From Prostheceraeus crozeri (taxonomy: Eukaryota; Platyhelminthes; Polycladida; Euryleptidae), in the NCBI GenBank assembly GCA_907163375.1, contig CAJQUW010009291.1, positions 134,001 to 198,000 of the forward strand: a stretch of 64,000 nucleotides of DNA, read 5' to 3'. The translations under genes and the position numbers were made by a program. The notes below the pieces were generated by a model. It did not search any database. It was not told where the DNA came from and saw nothing but the letters and a program-made list of their open reading frames with translations. Each line of letters opens with the position of its first letter. The stretch's first letter is position 1. Positions 1 through 8,842 of this stretch are shown here, in pieces.

Positions 1-2
1 GT

Positions 3-119
3 GATTTTACACCAAAAACAACGCGCGTGAGAAGAGCGCCCGATGCCCCAAAACGACCAAGGTGCTTCAAAGTCTACAATGACTTGCAGGTTATTCCACT
101 TGACATTTCCTCGCTGTAA
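3..119 (+). CDS. C-terminal end of a Polinton gene entering from the left
   Basis: An open frame runs in from the window edge and stops with TAA at 117-119. The 38 visible residues are basic, with proline- and arginine-rich stretches (RRAPDAPKRPR) and a hydrophobic end (VIPLDISSL). An AATAAA at 141-146 sits 22 bases after the stop, which supports a real plus-strand 3' end. By position it could be the C-terminus of the protein-primed DNA polymerase B that Polintons carry, or of another Polinton gene. Too little is visible to decide. Confidence 0.45.
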   Translation, partial: DFTPKTTRVRRAPDAPKRPRCFKVYNDLQVIPLDISSL

Positions 120-645
120 AGTATATGTGCTTCAATTATAAATAAACCTACATACTACATGTCTTTGTTTTGCAATGTATTTATCTAGAAATGGAAATAA
201 ATGGAGGAATTTAGATACAGGGTTAGTTAACACATTTATTATCGGTCTACTTTTCTATCAAAAGAGATCGCATCATTAGAGAAGATAGAAAATGATTTTG
301 TATACGTGATGTGTAAGAGTGACCTCCCATTTCCTCCCTTCATCATTTGGCCTCAATGATAGAGACAGTTCTTAAAAGAACTCATGGCTCATTCTCAGAT
401 AACGTTGCTTCAATTGATTCACCTAATATCATTTTTCATATGTTGAATGATTTCTAGTAACTATGTTAAGTGTCTAGATGATAGGATATCTTATTCTAAC
501 AATAGCTCCCAATCGACTATATGCTTACTCGATGATCATTTCGAAGCCATGTAGTTTATATGAAGGAAAAACAACACTGTCATGATACACATTTATTAAA
601 AAGAAATAAAAGCAATACGCTTTGTAATAAGACGGTACATTACGT
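120..645. other. Polinton intergenic stretch with convergent poly(A) signals
   Basis: No gene is seen. It lies between a plus-strand gene ending at 119 and a minus-strand gene ending at 646. It holds AATAAA on the plus strand at 141-146 and its complement around 591-596, serving the minus-strand gene. The rest is AT-rich without a recognised motif. Confidence 0.5.
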
Positions 646-939
646 CTACCAAGTCAAGCCTTCTTGATTGCGGGGCTGACTAGAAGGAGAGAAGAGGTCT
701 AGCCGGCTCCGGACAGTCTCAACACACCGCTCCATCATAACGTCCTTTGGAGACAACTCAGGAAGGATTGTATCAGTACTGTCCTCTTCATTGCTCACTA
801 TTTCATCATGGGAAATGATGATGATGGTTTCCTCATCCAACTGTAGCGGCTCGACCTCACCATCGTAAATAGTTTTCACTTGCCTCTTGCGTGGGGCATT
901 GGGCATGAGTAGGGCATAGGTATTCGGTGGTGTATTCAT
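646..939 (-). CDS. small acidic Polinton protein, unknown function
   Basis: A 97-residue frame from an ATG at 939-937 to TAG at 648-646. The N-terminus is basic (PRKRQVK). The middle is strongly acidic with a run of hydrophobic residues (DEETIIIISHDE), then EEDSTD. No domain is recognised. It has its own TATA-like TATATAAG at 984-977, about 40 bases before the ATG, and a minus-strand AATAAA about 50 bases after the stop. It is divergently arranged with the small plus-strand gene at 1,095. A short acidic protein with its own promoter is typical of an accessory or regulatory gene in small DNA viruses, but that role is inference. Confidence 0.5.
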   Translation of the reverse strand: MNTPPNTYALLMPNAPRKRQVKTIYDGEVEPLQLDEETIIIISHDEIVSNEEDSTDTILPELSPKDVMMERCVETVRSRLDLFSPSSQPRNQEGLTW

Positions 940-1094
940 TTTAATGATATTATGAGGTAATGGTCATTGCACCGCTCTTATATAGATTCTCTCTCCCTGC
1001 TTCGCGCTCTCTCATTGGACGACAGCCATTTATCAATCACAATGCATCATTCTCATATATAAAGAAGAGTGTCTTGCATTTCACTATCATAGTC
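940..1094. promoter_or_regulatory. divergent promoter with two outward TATA boxes and a CCAAT box
   Basis: Between two divergent small Polinton genes. A minus-strand TATATAAG (984-977) and a plus-strand TATATAAA (1056-1063) point outward, each 32-40 bases from its ATG. A CCAAT box in inverted form (ATTGG, 1014-1018) lies between them. The plus-strand 5' leader would be only a few bases long. Confidence 0.55.
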
Positions 1095-1274
1095 ATGTCC
1101 AATACAGAGGAAACATTCACACCTCTTGCTAGCTCAACTCCTACGAAGAAGGAAGTTGAGAGAAGGTTTCAACAAAAAGAGGAAGAGAGACAAATGATTG
1201 AAGGCTGCAAGCACCTCACTCTAAAAACGGTTGAGAGTGAGCCTTTCTTAAACGAGGCTGACTTTCAGGAGTGA
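1095..1274 (+). CDS. small charged Polinton protein followed by a histone-like 3' end
   Basis: A 59-residue frame from ATG 1095 to TGA 1272-1274. This start was chosen because it lies 32 bases after a TATA box; the frame is open further upstream but that part would lie in the promoter. The protein is highly charged, with a central KKEVERRFQQKEEERQ helix-like segment and an acidic C-terminus. No family is recognised. Unlike its neighbours it has no AATAAA. It is followed after 33 bases by a hairpin and the CAAGAAAGA motif typical of histone mRNAs (see 1300-1353). Possibly an early or S-phase-linked accessory protein; that is inference. Confidence 0.5.
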   Translation: MSNTEETFTPLASSTPTKKEVERRFQQKEEERQMIEGCKHLTLKTVESEPFLNEADFQE

Positions 1275-1299
1275 AAAGCCCTGATGAGACCAGAGAATG

Positions 1300-1353
1300 C
1301 CCCAAACGGTCTTTATGAGACCACGGCCTTAACGGCCACCTAATCAAGAAAGA
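1300..1353 (+). terminator. histone-mRNA-like 3' processing signal
   Basis: CCCCAAAC leads into a hairpin GGTCTTTATGAGACC (1308-1322: 5-bp stem, loop TTATG). It is followed by AC and a second hairpin GGCC-TTAAC-GGCC (1325-1337), then ACC (1338-1340) and CAAGAAAGA (1345-1353). Metazoan replication-dependent histone mRNAs end in AAA, then a GGYYYU-loop-ARRRCC hairpin, then ACC(C)A. Sea urchin histone genes carry CAAGAAAGA just downstream as the U7 snRNA target. The hairpin is one base shorter than the canonical 16 and a second hairpin intervenes, so the match is strong but not exact. Confidence 0.5.
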
Positions 1354-1388
1354 AAAGACATTGACTGCGCCACACGCAACATACAAAT

Positions 1389-2998
1389 TTAATGATTTGA
1401 TGTTATCTGACGAAAATGAAGTGTTAAGACAGTACGACCACCAATGAATTGAATAGGATTACCACTATCATCATAGATACCAAATTTGCAATGGGATAAT
1501 CGTGATACATTGACTGGAATGTATACCTTGTTCAGGAACTCCCTGTGCATGGTCACACCAAAGTCGCCACTGTCAATAGGAATATATCTTAAAAGGGGAA
1601 CCATTTGACCACCAACTTGTGTTGAATGGATAAAGTTAGTGTAAATGTAAAAGTGATTGATATTCATATCGAGCAAGGATGTTGAGCCACAGTACTTCTC
1701 GTCGTAGAATATGTCACGTTTGAATCCTAAAATCTTTGTTAACTCTTTTGAAATGTGAATGACCGTTTTACCATGTACACTGATACAGAATGTATTTGCT
1801 TTAGGATCATAGTCAAAATGATGAGTTTAATGATTAACTCAAAATGATTTGATACACCCTTGTTCAAGTATGTACAAACATCATAGCCATTGCTATAATG
1901 CTTTGGAGGTATCGGTAACTTTTCATTTGGCTTCCATGTAAGACTGGGACGTAAAACAGGGTCTGTGCGTTTGAAATAAAGGACCATTCGACAATCGGAT
2001 TGCTGTTCAGATGTTATTTTCACATTCCCCCATTCATGGTGTGACCATAAGACGTCTGTATTCAAAGAGAGCAAATCGCAAAATTTAGAATTGATGTGAA
2101 CAAATCCAATGTGTGAATGCTGATAATCATTTCGGAAATCAATCATTGCTTTATTGCGTGCTCGAGTGATGGACATAGATAATCCATTTATTTCATTTAC
2201 CTGTTTGATCAAGTCATCAACAGTACCAGATTTAAAAAGCACAAAGCGCTCATGCATGCGATCAAGGGGAAGTAGGGTAATATTACATTTTTTCCTGTGC
2301 CAATGTGGATATTTCCTAATCTGCTTTGATACTTTCATGGACACTTGAGCTCTCAAAGGGAAGGCACCGCCTCCTTTTACTTCTGAAAATTTTGTGATAG
2401 GTAGAAAGAAACGTGATTTAAGATTCAATATCCTTTGCAGAGGTCCACTCACATGAAATCCATGGGAAATAGTTGTCGGTCTCATGTAGAGGGTAACTTT
2501 ATGTAGATTTGGATCCATCTACCAGAACCATAGATCCTTTCCCAAATCATTCATAACATTCAATAGGCGTTGAATTTTCGTATAATTGTATGATTGCTCT
2601 AAACGATGACGGAATGATGGGTTTGTAGGTTGTTTCCATTTCAGTGGTGAAGCATTTTTAGCAATGGGTATGTATCTGCAGTGGTAATTAAAGTAGGGCC
2701 ATTTACAATCTCATCAACACCTCGCTTTCCCCGACTGGTGTTTACTGTAGGAATAGAATTCCACTCTGCTGCATGCTCATTCAAGTTGTAGGTATGTACT
2801 TTATCATTTCGCTCTAGTTTTGGAAAGTACAGGTCTTGCAATGGTTCTTATATTATTCACATGGCTTAAATGTTGCAGGGCTACTTCCCAATCACCATTT
2901 AAGTCAATCGGCTGTGTCAAATCAGTCTCAAACTCGGCAGCTGTATTTTCATATCGCTCAGGTTGAGCATTACTGGGAAACACTGCTGTAAACTCCAT
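1389..2998 (-). pseudogene. conserved Polinton structural protein (fibre/penton-like candidate), broken
   Basis: Minus-strand open stretches across this region match, in order, a protein often found in metazoan Polintons. The N-terminal part has FPSNAQPERYENTAAEF and DLNGDWEVAL, the usual 'SN...Y.ENT..F...L..P..L.G.WEVAL' opening. The C-terminal part has GGQMVPLLRYIPID and ends in VLTLHFRQ, the usual close. Family members are annotated mostly as uncharacterised; a capsid vertex or fibre role is inference. The copy is broken in about two or three places. It follows the small genes and protease in the capsid-gene cluster. Confidence 0.75.
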
Positions 2999-3028
2999 GT
3001 TAAAGTATCAACATAAAGCGTCGTTTGC

Positions 3029-3256
3029 TTAGGCGTTATGTTGCATGACATAACGAACTGCTGCTTTCAATCTGTTCACAGTAGGCACTTTCTGTCGTCC
3101 TAGGAATTTGGTTAAGAGTGATTGTCCTTTCACATAATGTACTCCCCTAAGTATATTGCGATAGTTGATGCAACCAAATATTACTTGATATCTTGGTCTT
3201 CTACGTTTAAAATCTGTATGGGTACGAAATATTTTACGTTCTATTGATGAGCTCAC
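3029..3256 (-). CDS. small arginine/lysine-rich Polinton protein
   Basis: An open minus-strand stretch of about 75 codons ending in QHNA. It is very basic, with KRRRPRYQ near the N-terminus, followed by a compact C-terminal part (FLGRQKVPTVNRLKAAVRYV) with helix-forming character. No ATG lies at its head, so it may start inside or belong to a longer product. A basic small protein between capsid genes could be DNA-binding, like adenoviral core proteins, but no family is recognised. Confidence 0.4.
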   Translation of the reverse strand: MSSSIERKIFRTHTDFKRRRPRYQVIFGCINYRNILRGVHYVKGQSLLTKFLGRQKVPTVNRLKAAVRYVMQHNA

Positions 3257-3329
3257 ACGACAGCTATTTTTTTAATTCCATTGCAATGTGACGTACAGGA
3301 TTGATCAAATCGATGCCGCCTACAGGCGA

Positions 3330-3575
3330 TCACCTAAAGCCATGATCTGTTAACACCATTTCCCACGCATGACCCATTCGCTGACGTAAAATCAGAAGTT
3401 TGTAGGCATGATTTTGCCAAGGATCGGCTATGTCGGAATGAATTACATCTTCAATAGGTCTTGTTGCATGAATAGGTGATTTGATGAGACGAACTGCGTC
3501 ATCTAATCCTCGTCCCGCTAATGTCACTATTGCAAATGATAATATGATGATGAATCTTAACATGGCTTCGTCCAT
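3330..3575 (-). CDS. small protein with N-terminal hydrophobic segment
   Basis: An 81-residue frame from ATG at 3575. Residues about 5-20 (MLRFIIILSFAIVTLAG) form a hydrophobic segment fitting a signal peptide or membrane anchor. The rest is a soluble, mixed-charge tail containing PWQNHAYKLLILRQRMGHAWE. No family is recognised. It sits between the fibre-like and protease genes, in the same direction as the capsid genes. A membrane or secreted accessory protein of the virion is a reasonable guess. Confidence 0.45.
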   Translation of the reverse strand: MDEAMLRFIIILSFAIVTLAGRGLDDAVRLIKSPIHATRPIEDVIHSDIADPWQNHAYKLLILRQRMGHAWEMVLTDHGFR

Positions 3576-3822
3576 TTCTTATGAATGCTTTGCTTAAACG
3601 AGAAGACTAAGCAAAAGTTTTGTTATGTCTGAAACTAACCATGATTGCCAAGCTGTCTTCTCAGTGTCACGTTACATGGAAGGCTCGACGCATTACCTTT
3701 TACGTTACTCATCGACAAGTTAAAATAAGTTTATCACCTTTTCAAATGGATACATACAATATTATGCATTTATACATATAATACATATATACATATAATA
3801 CATATAATATTCATTACATATA

Positions 3823-4005
3823 ATGCATCATTCAATGTACTATATCCCTCTAGGTGGACGTCTATTCATTATTCGACGAGATTTCATTGCTCTTCATGAT
3901 CAATATGGTGTTATACATTTTACATCCTCAAGTTGGAACAAGTATAGAGAGCGTATACATCCTCGCATAATGACTTACCTTCAACAAACCAACACTCAAG
4001 CATGA
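3823..4005 (+). CDS. small plus-strand Polinton protein
   Basis: A 60-residue frame from ATG 3823, with MYYIPLGGRLFIIRRDFIALHD and a basic C-terminal half. Upstream (about 3,770-3,815) is an AT-rich run of repeated ATACATAT that could supply TATA elements. An AATAAA at about 4,104 follows the stop by about 100 bases. It converges on the minus-strand protease gene, whose own poly(A) signal is at 4,140-4,135. No family is recognised. The flanking signals make it more likely than chance, but it is short. Confidence 0.4.
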   Translation: MHHSMYYIPLGGRLFIIRRDFIALHDQYGVIHFTSSSWNKYRERIHPRIMTYLQQTNTQA

Positions 4006-4135
4006 GTGTGACAAGTGAACAATGTCTTCTTATCTCTACCTATTCATGTTTGATGACTAAATACAACATATTCAATCACATCATCTACTTTTCCATTGAA
4101 GTATAATAAAGAAAACAAATTTTAATCGTACATAT

Positions 4136-4597
4136 TTATTGAAGGCTTTTATAAAAGTTACGAATGTGCTTTTCATTGACAAGGGTATCATGTGAAAAGT
4201 GTTCACAAATGTCATGTAAAGAGTCATGATGTAGTCGTTGCATTACAAAGTAGAGGGCATATGCTCCACATGTTGAAGACAAGGGATGTTGATAGGCCAA
4301 AGCATTGCAAATCCATTTTCGTGAATGACGGTTCATGAAACGTGTAACATAATCACAGTTTGGTAAGGCCAATGAATCAAAGATTTCACCGCAATAGTCT
4401 TTATCAATAAATAAAACTTTCCAGTGTTTGCCGGGTGAGTGTGCTGTATCAGTATTCATGATAATGAATGAGGGTGGTTTTGGTAAAACTGTGGGCATAT
4501 TATTAATGGAAAACACACCTCGAAATGCTGCAACAGTGCGTTCATCACCATGTTCTTGAACGACTCTCTCTAGCTCTGCATCAGATAACCAACTCAT
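4136..4597 (-). CDS. adenain-like cysteine protease (Polinton PRO)
   Basis: A 153-residue protein of the C5/Ulp1-like cysteine protease family, which in adenoviruses and Polintons cuts capsid precursors during maturation. Catalytic residues are seen in the usual order: His in GKHWKVLFID (about residue 64), an acidic partner shortly after (FIDKDYCGEIFDS), and the Cys nucleophile in SSTCGAYALYFV (about residue 118), preceded by the NALAYQ glutamine region. Length and spacing fit the family and it looks whole. ATG 4597-4595 overlaps the upstream frame's stop as TAATG. Its stop overlaps a minus-strand AATAAA (4140-4135), an unusually tight 3' end. Likely substrates are neighbours with GG sites. 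Confidence 0.9.
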   Translation of the reverse strand: MSWLSDAELERVVQEHGDERTVAAFRGVFSINNMPTVLPKPPSFIIMNTDTAHSPGKHWKVLFIDKDYCGEIFDSLALPNCDYVTRFMNRHSRKWICNALAYQHPLSSTCGAYALYFVMQRLHHDSLHDICEHFSHDTLVNEKHIRNFYKSLQ

Positions 4598-5863
4598 TAA
4601 CTTGTATAAGAAGCGGAAACGTCACGTAGCCTGTTAATTCGAATGGTGGAATCGAACACAGCATAGATGAGTACATTGACTATTTTCGTCAAATCTTTTT
4701 CAAAAAAGAATTCTAGTTTAAGACCCTTCGTGGCAGTGCCCGGACGATAAGAAGCACCTGCTTCATTGTTTGCTGTCAAATCAAATGCATAAAGTGTATA
4801 ACCTTTAGCAAATTCATCATAGGTCAAACCATTGGTGTCATCAGTATTCCAGTATTTAAATGTCTCCATAGTATTTTGATATGAGCGAGAATAATGTCCA
4901 TTAGCGAAGTCTGGGCAAAAAGGAGTACCAGGAATGCAATCAGTATTGATTTCGATTTGATTTAAACCAAAGTGTTCAAAGTTGAGGGGATTCTTCGATA
5001 TATTACCATTGTATTTGCAATCAATCCCACAATGATCATTTTTGGTGATTGCATAGGAAACAAACTATCTTTAACAAAGCTCTTTTGCGCATGAGGAATG
5101 GTGAAACTATGGATCTCAGTATGATTTACATCATAAAGAGCATCATACTTCTTCAAGCTCATCTCGTGACCATTAATCACCGAAGGATTCACTGTCATTC
5201 GTCGCACATGAAGTCTATCACTTTCAAACACAATCTTAAATTCAGTCTTTGCTCCATCAGTATTCAATACAAATTTAGGATCGTTCGGCAAGAGATGAAC
5301 TCACATGTCTACTTTTGACGTTAAGAAACGTGATTGACGGAAAAAGTCCAAGTATAGGGGACCATATAATTCACACACCCTACTTTCTGCAGTCCACTTT
5401 TCACGAGTGACAAATCCCTTGTTTTTGTCACTATCAAATTTACCAGCTTCATCTTTACACCAACCCATAACAGCCATGTGACTCTTTTGTGCTTGTGGCT
5501 GGAACTGCATGACTGTTGAAAAATAACCGAGATAGGATAACTGTGTTGACCACCTTCAATTCGAGTTTCACCAATGATCAATGATACATCCTTGAAGAGC
5601 GTTGCTATTGCCAAGTTATTCACGGCTACTTTGTCCTTGTCGTCCAGGTTTGTACCGTCCTTATTTACTATCTTAAACTTAACATGTAGATTGATGTCAT
5701 TTACATCGATGTACTCAGCATCATTTCCTGGTATTAAAAACTCAATGACACTACCGGAATAGATATTTGTCTGTGGATAACGAATGGATACATAATTTCT
5801 AATGATATCCGTCTGTATAGGTGTTCTATCAAATAAGCAAAGGGATGAGGTTTTATATTCCAT
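4597..5863 (-). pseudogene. Polinton major capsid protein (F54H12.2-like), broken
   Basis: Minus-strand open stretches cover the length of the double-jelly-roll major capsid protein. The start (ATG 5863) reads SSLCLFDRTPIQTDI, then EFLIPGNDAEYIDVNDINLHV and DGTNLDDKDKVAVNNLAIATLF. This matches the F54H12.2-like opening 'LDLFSVPPTQTSIE... F.V.G...YIDL....L.V... GTN.......VNNL...LF'. The C-terminal part ends directly at the protease ATG. It forms the icosahedral shell in Polinton virions; the family link is established, the assignment here is by motif. Several reading-frame breaks are present (about three), so this copy is a fossil. The order pVI-like, major capsid, protease is the classic Polinton arrangement. 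Confidence 0.82.
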
Positions 5864-5865
5864 AT

Positions 5866-6255
5866 TTAAAACAGTCCACGTCGTCTATGTTTGGAAGGAA
5901 GTATACGAGATGCTCTTCGCTTACGTTTGCCTGAAGTAGAGAGTGGATTGATATGACTGATGACAGACCTGATACCAGCCTTACCGACATTCTTCAAACG
6001 CTGTATTCCATGACGCTTTAGCGATTCACGAATCGGCAATCTTCCTGAAAGCGCATCACTTGCTACATCTGCTGCTAATCCTACAGCTTCCTTTAAAGCT
6101 GATTTTCCCACATTTGCGAAAGTGGGAAGCATCATACCTTTGACAGCACCCAATAGACTACCCCCTTTTTGACGTCTCGATCCAGCATAAATGGGAAAGC
6201 CAGCTCCATGACTAGCATAGGAGGGAGCATAATAAAACGTAGCAGTTTGATCCAT
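5866..6255 (-). CDS. pVI-like minor capsid protein of Polinton
   Basis: A 129-residue protein with an N-terminal aromatic segment (FYYAPSYASHGAGFPIYAGS), then RRQKGGSLLGAVKGMM. An amphipathic, alanine-rich helical middle (KSALKEAVGLAADVASDALSG) follows, and a very basic tail (SGKRKRRASR... KHRRRGLF). The GG|SLLG step looks like an adenain cleavage site. Proteins of this make-up directly before the capsid gene are usual in Polintons and resemble adenovirus pVI/pX, which link capsid and core and can disturb membranes. The stop lies two bases before the capsid ATG. Looks whole. Confidence 0.7.
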   Translation of the reverse strand: MDQTATFYYAPSYASHGAGFPIYAGSRRQKGGSLLGAVKGMMLPTFANVGKSALKEAVGLAADVASDALSGRLPIRESLKRHGIQRLKNVGKAGIRSVISHINPLSTSGKRKRRASRILPSKHRRRGLF

Positions 6256-6395
6256 AGGTATTTATTTATTTATATTTACAGAATTCATTGCTTTGCTTAG
6301 GAACGTTGACTAACACGATAAAGGTCAGAATGACGAATCCAACTGTTCATTGAATTTGGATAGCCAGCCCATTTCACCAGGCTCCACTTTTCCCC

Positions 6396-6575
6396 TTGTC
6401 GTATTTGGTGACGAAGTATCTTTTCAACCATGTAGTCACTATCTTTTTTGGTGATGAGCGTTATCTCATGACGACAAAAACTCCCTTCAATCTCTTCACC
6501 ATGATAATCACGAAGCTTGTAGGTAGTGGGCTTGAATTTCTTGTTAACCTCAGAGACAGTAAATATTTCTTCCGT
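6396..6575 (-). other. region downstream of the integrase core, possible C-terminal part
   Basis: The minus strand here follows the integrase frame. In Polintons the integrase usually continues into a chromodomain-like C-terminal segment. Short open pieces are present but no clear domain is claimed. The neighbouring 6,256-6,395 is a short intergenic stretch. Confidence 0.3.
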
Positions 6576-7262
6576 TCAATTGGGAAGATAACCTTTCGCA
6601 AACACGCTTTTCACCTTGGAAACGCGAACTTTGTCACCAACTTGAATGTCACGTTTACCTTGTGATGGTTGCTTACGTTTAGCATTGATTTCACGGATTG
6701 TATCCACAATGTCTGGAGTTATGTCAGCAGGTTTGTGACCAATCATACGATGAACAGAATGATTGTAAGCGTGTACAGTATCTTGTAATACATCCGTCCA
6801 CTTTTGTGTTACTTTTGCAGTGAAATAGCGCCATAGACGAGTTTTCAGTGTACGATTAAAGCGTTCGACCACTGCAGCCTTGTATGCACTTTTCACAGTA
6901 AACAGCTCAACGTTGTGTTCGCGAAATAAAGCGCGCACATGTCTGTTTTCAAACTCTTTCCCTTGATCAGTCTGAATACGTGTGGGAATGCGTCCTTCAC
7001 TGAAAATATTTTGGAAAGCCTCGGCCACTTCTTCACCACGCTTTGTCTTGAGTGGTTGAACCCAAGCATAACGGGAAAATAAGTCAATGACAGTTAGGAA
7101 AAAGCGATAGCCTTTATTCTTTTTAGCTAATAAAGAAACATCAGCCAAATCTGCTTGCCATTGTTCATCAATATCATGAACGATATAAGAACGGGTAAGA
7201 TAACGTTTTCGAGCTTGTGTGTGCAATGTATATGCAGGTTGAGCTTTTAACCATCTCTTCAC
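6576..7262 (-). CDS. rve-type integrase of Polinton (INT)
   Basis: About 228 residues of a retroviral-type integrase catalytic core, which joins the element's ends to host DNA. The DDE triad is visible: Asp in the QWQADLADV / VIDLFSRYAWV region (about residues 38-60), Asp in RIQTDQGKEFENR (about residue 99), and Glu in AAVVERFNRTLKTRLWRY (about residue 133). After the core are YNHSVHRMIGHKPADI and a basic strand-rich segment (QVGDKVRVSK) typical of the C-terminal DNA-binding part. The visible start is inside the family's usual N-terminal region, so the zinc-binding N-domain is not included. Nearest in type to Polinton and Ginger integrases. Confidence 0.9.
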   Translation of the reverse strand: MKRWLKAQPAYTLHTQARKRYLTRSYIVHDIDEQWQADLADVSLLAKKNKGYRFFLTVIDLFSRYAWVQPLKTKRGEEVAEAFQNIFSEGRIPTRIQTDQGKEFENRHVRALFREHNVELFTVKSAYKAAVVERFNRTLKTRLWRYFTAKVTQKWTDVLQDTVHAYNHSVHRMIGHKPADITPDIVDTIREINAKRKQPSQGKRDIQVGDKVRVSKVKSVFAKGYLPN

Positions 7263-7370
7263 TTGTTTCTATGAATAAACACCTGCTTGTGACAACTTTT
7301 TCACTGAAGCATAACCTGCATAATGCTTTGGGTTATAGTAAATTGATTTCAGATGTTCATCCATCGTCTA

Positions 7371-7589
7371 TTAAGAGGGATCGTTTATTTGCCTCAAAGT
7401 ATCAGTCTTTTTCTCCGCTAGGGTTTGCGTTTGTGCTTGAGACCTGCTTTTGCTACTTTTTTGAGCCGTCTTGTATGAATCACTTTTACAACATGTACTT
7501 AAGCAGTTCAATGACACATGAATGTTTGGCAACTCTGAACATGGGATGCAACATAGCTTCTTCATATTAGAAGTCTGTGATAAAATCAA
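7371..7589 (-). CDS. unassigned open stretch with paired cysteines upstream of the integrase
   Basis: A minus-strand stretch with KKLCCIPCSELPNIHVSLNCLSTCC near its start, then a serine/glutamine/lysine-rich part (KSSKSRSQAQTQTLAEKK). The C-x2-C ... C-x4-CC pattern could be a zinc knuckle. It might be an upstream piece related to the integrase N-terminus or a separate small protein. No confident family. Confidence 0.25.
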   Translation of the reverse strand: MILSQTSNMKKLCCIPCSELPNIHVSLNCLSTCCKSDSYKTAQKSSKSRSQAQTQTLAEKKTDTLRQINDPS

Positions 7590-8186
7590 ATGATGGATAA
7601 CGTGTTGAAGGTTTTGGTATACGCTTCGGCAACTTCTCGGGTGTTTTCAAAGTTTGCTTGATTCTCTTTTTAGGTCTCTCTACACTTTGCAACTTTCTCT
7701 TCCTAGGTGTAGAATCATTTTCCATTTCCTGTAAGGTATCACGACTAAGAATTGCCTTTGGAACATTGAATTTCTTCATACTTTTTAAAAAGAACTCCCA
7801 TCCTGTAGGTGTAAAGTGACGACGACGATCACGAACAGCATGATTAATTAAATCTTCCACTCTTGAGTCCCTAATGACTCCACCATCATCACCTACCACT
7901 TCACCTCGTTGAGTGATTTTCAAGTTGGGTTCGAGACTTCGATATAAGCTCAGTGCGCGATTGCGATAGGGTTTGGGTGAACCAAGCGAAAGATCATTGC
8001 GAATTTTTTCTTTCAATTGTTTCATTTCTTCTAAGGTAGAACTCTGCTTTATCAAACGATCACTTGTTCATATTGCTGATTAAGTTGTAACATTTGATTT
8101 GCCCAAGGTTGTTGAACACTCTGCATTGTAGTCAGATGTATATATTCTTCTTGTGGAATAGCAATCATGCGTTGAAAACCACTCAT
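7567..8186 (-). pseudogene. conserved Polinton protein of unknown role (PW-like)
   Basis: Open minus-strand stretches match a protein often found next to the packaging ATPase in Polintons. The N-terminal part is acidic/glutamine-rich (IAIPQEEYIHL...). A coiled-coil-like LEEMKQLKEKIRNDL follows. The diagnostic middle is SRVEDLINHAVRDRRR then PTGWEFFL...NVPKAIL. The tail is very basic (RKRKLQSVERPKKRIKQ). The first ATG overlaps the ATPase stop as ATGA (8186-8183). Function is not established for the family; scaffold or DNA binding is possible from the basic tail. Appears broken about once. Confidence 0.6.
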
Positions 8187-8803
8187 AACAATTTATATAT
8201 GATCATGGGCTTCTCAAAGAGATGACTGCGTAAGCGATAATCCTTAGGACACTCCTGGGTAAAGTCCAAAAATAAATAATTATAGGGTTTTTCCGTAGCA
8301 GCCTCAAATACTTCAATTAAGGCTTTTGACTTGCGAGGAAGAACTTGTCGAGATAGGAATTCAACTTGACTTTTATCGCGAGGATTTTTAAAGATGATGT
8401 AGTAATGCGTGTTTAGACTTCGAGTCCGTGCTTCCTTTCCACTTGGAAAAGGATTTTGCATAATAAAAATGATAAAGCATGGTTTGTGATGAGCAGCCTT
8501 GGTAAACATAGCAGTTACTTCTTGTGAGTTCTTACTCTCATTAAGTAAATCATCAAGAATGATAATATCATAGGGTTGAATATCAGCAGTGCTGATAATC
8601 CCCGGTTGAACCAAGTAACCCTTACCAACCAATTCACGATGTAAGTTATGTTGATAAATTCCATAGCACCAAACAACACGATTCGGTATGCAGTCAAAAA
8701 TCTCATTACGACGCTCCAACAATTGCAGTGTTAAATGTGTCTTCCCACTATGAGAGGGTCCTACGATACACATAGTGCGATTACAGCGTAAACGGAAATC
8801 CAT
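8183..8803 (-). CDS. FtsK/HerA-type DNA-packaging ATPase (Polinton ATP)
   Basis: A 206-residue P-loop ATPase of the viral packaging family. Walker A is CIVGPSHSGKTHLTLQ (about residues 12-27). Walker B is YDIIILDDLLNES (about 77-89). A polar sensor lies in FIIFIMQNPFPSGKE. This protein drives genome entry into capsids in adenovirus-like and Polinton elements. Length and motif order fit the family and the frame is intact. ATG is at 8803. The stop overlaps the next gene's start by four bases (ATGA), which suggests shared mRNA and reinitiation. Confidence 0.92.
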   Translation of the reverse strand: MDFRLRCNRTMCIVGPSHSGKTHLTLQLLERRNEIFDCIPNRVVWCYGIYQHNLHRELVGKGYLVQPGIISTADIQPYDIIILDDLLNESKNSQEVTAMFTKAAHHKPCFIIFIMQNPFPSGKEARTRSLNTHYYIIFKNPRDKSQVEFLSRQVLPRKSKALIEVFEAATEKPYNYLFLDFTQECPKDYRLRSHLFEKPMIIYKLL

Positions 8804-8842
8804 GTTGATTTTGATGAAAAGTCATACCATTTAACTTAGTAT

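Noticed and set aside
1282-1300. CTGATGAGACCAGAG as a hammerhead core in Polinton 1
   Set aside because: No GAAA strand after a stem II; chance CTGATGA.
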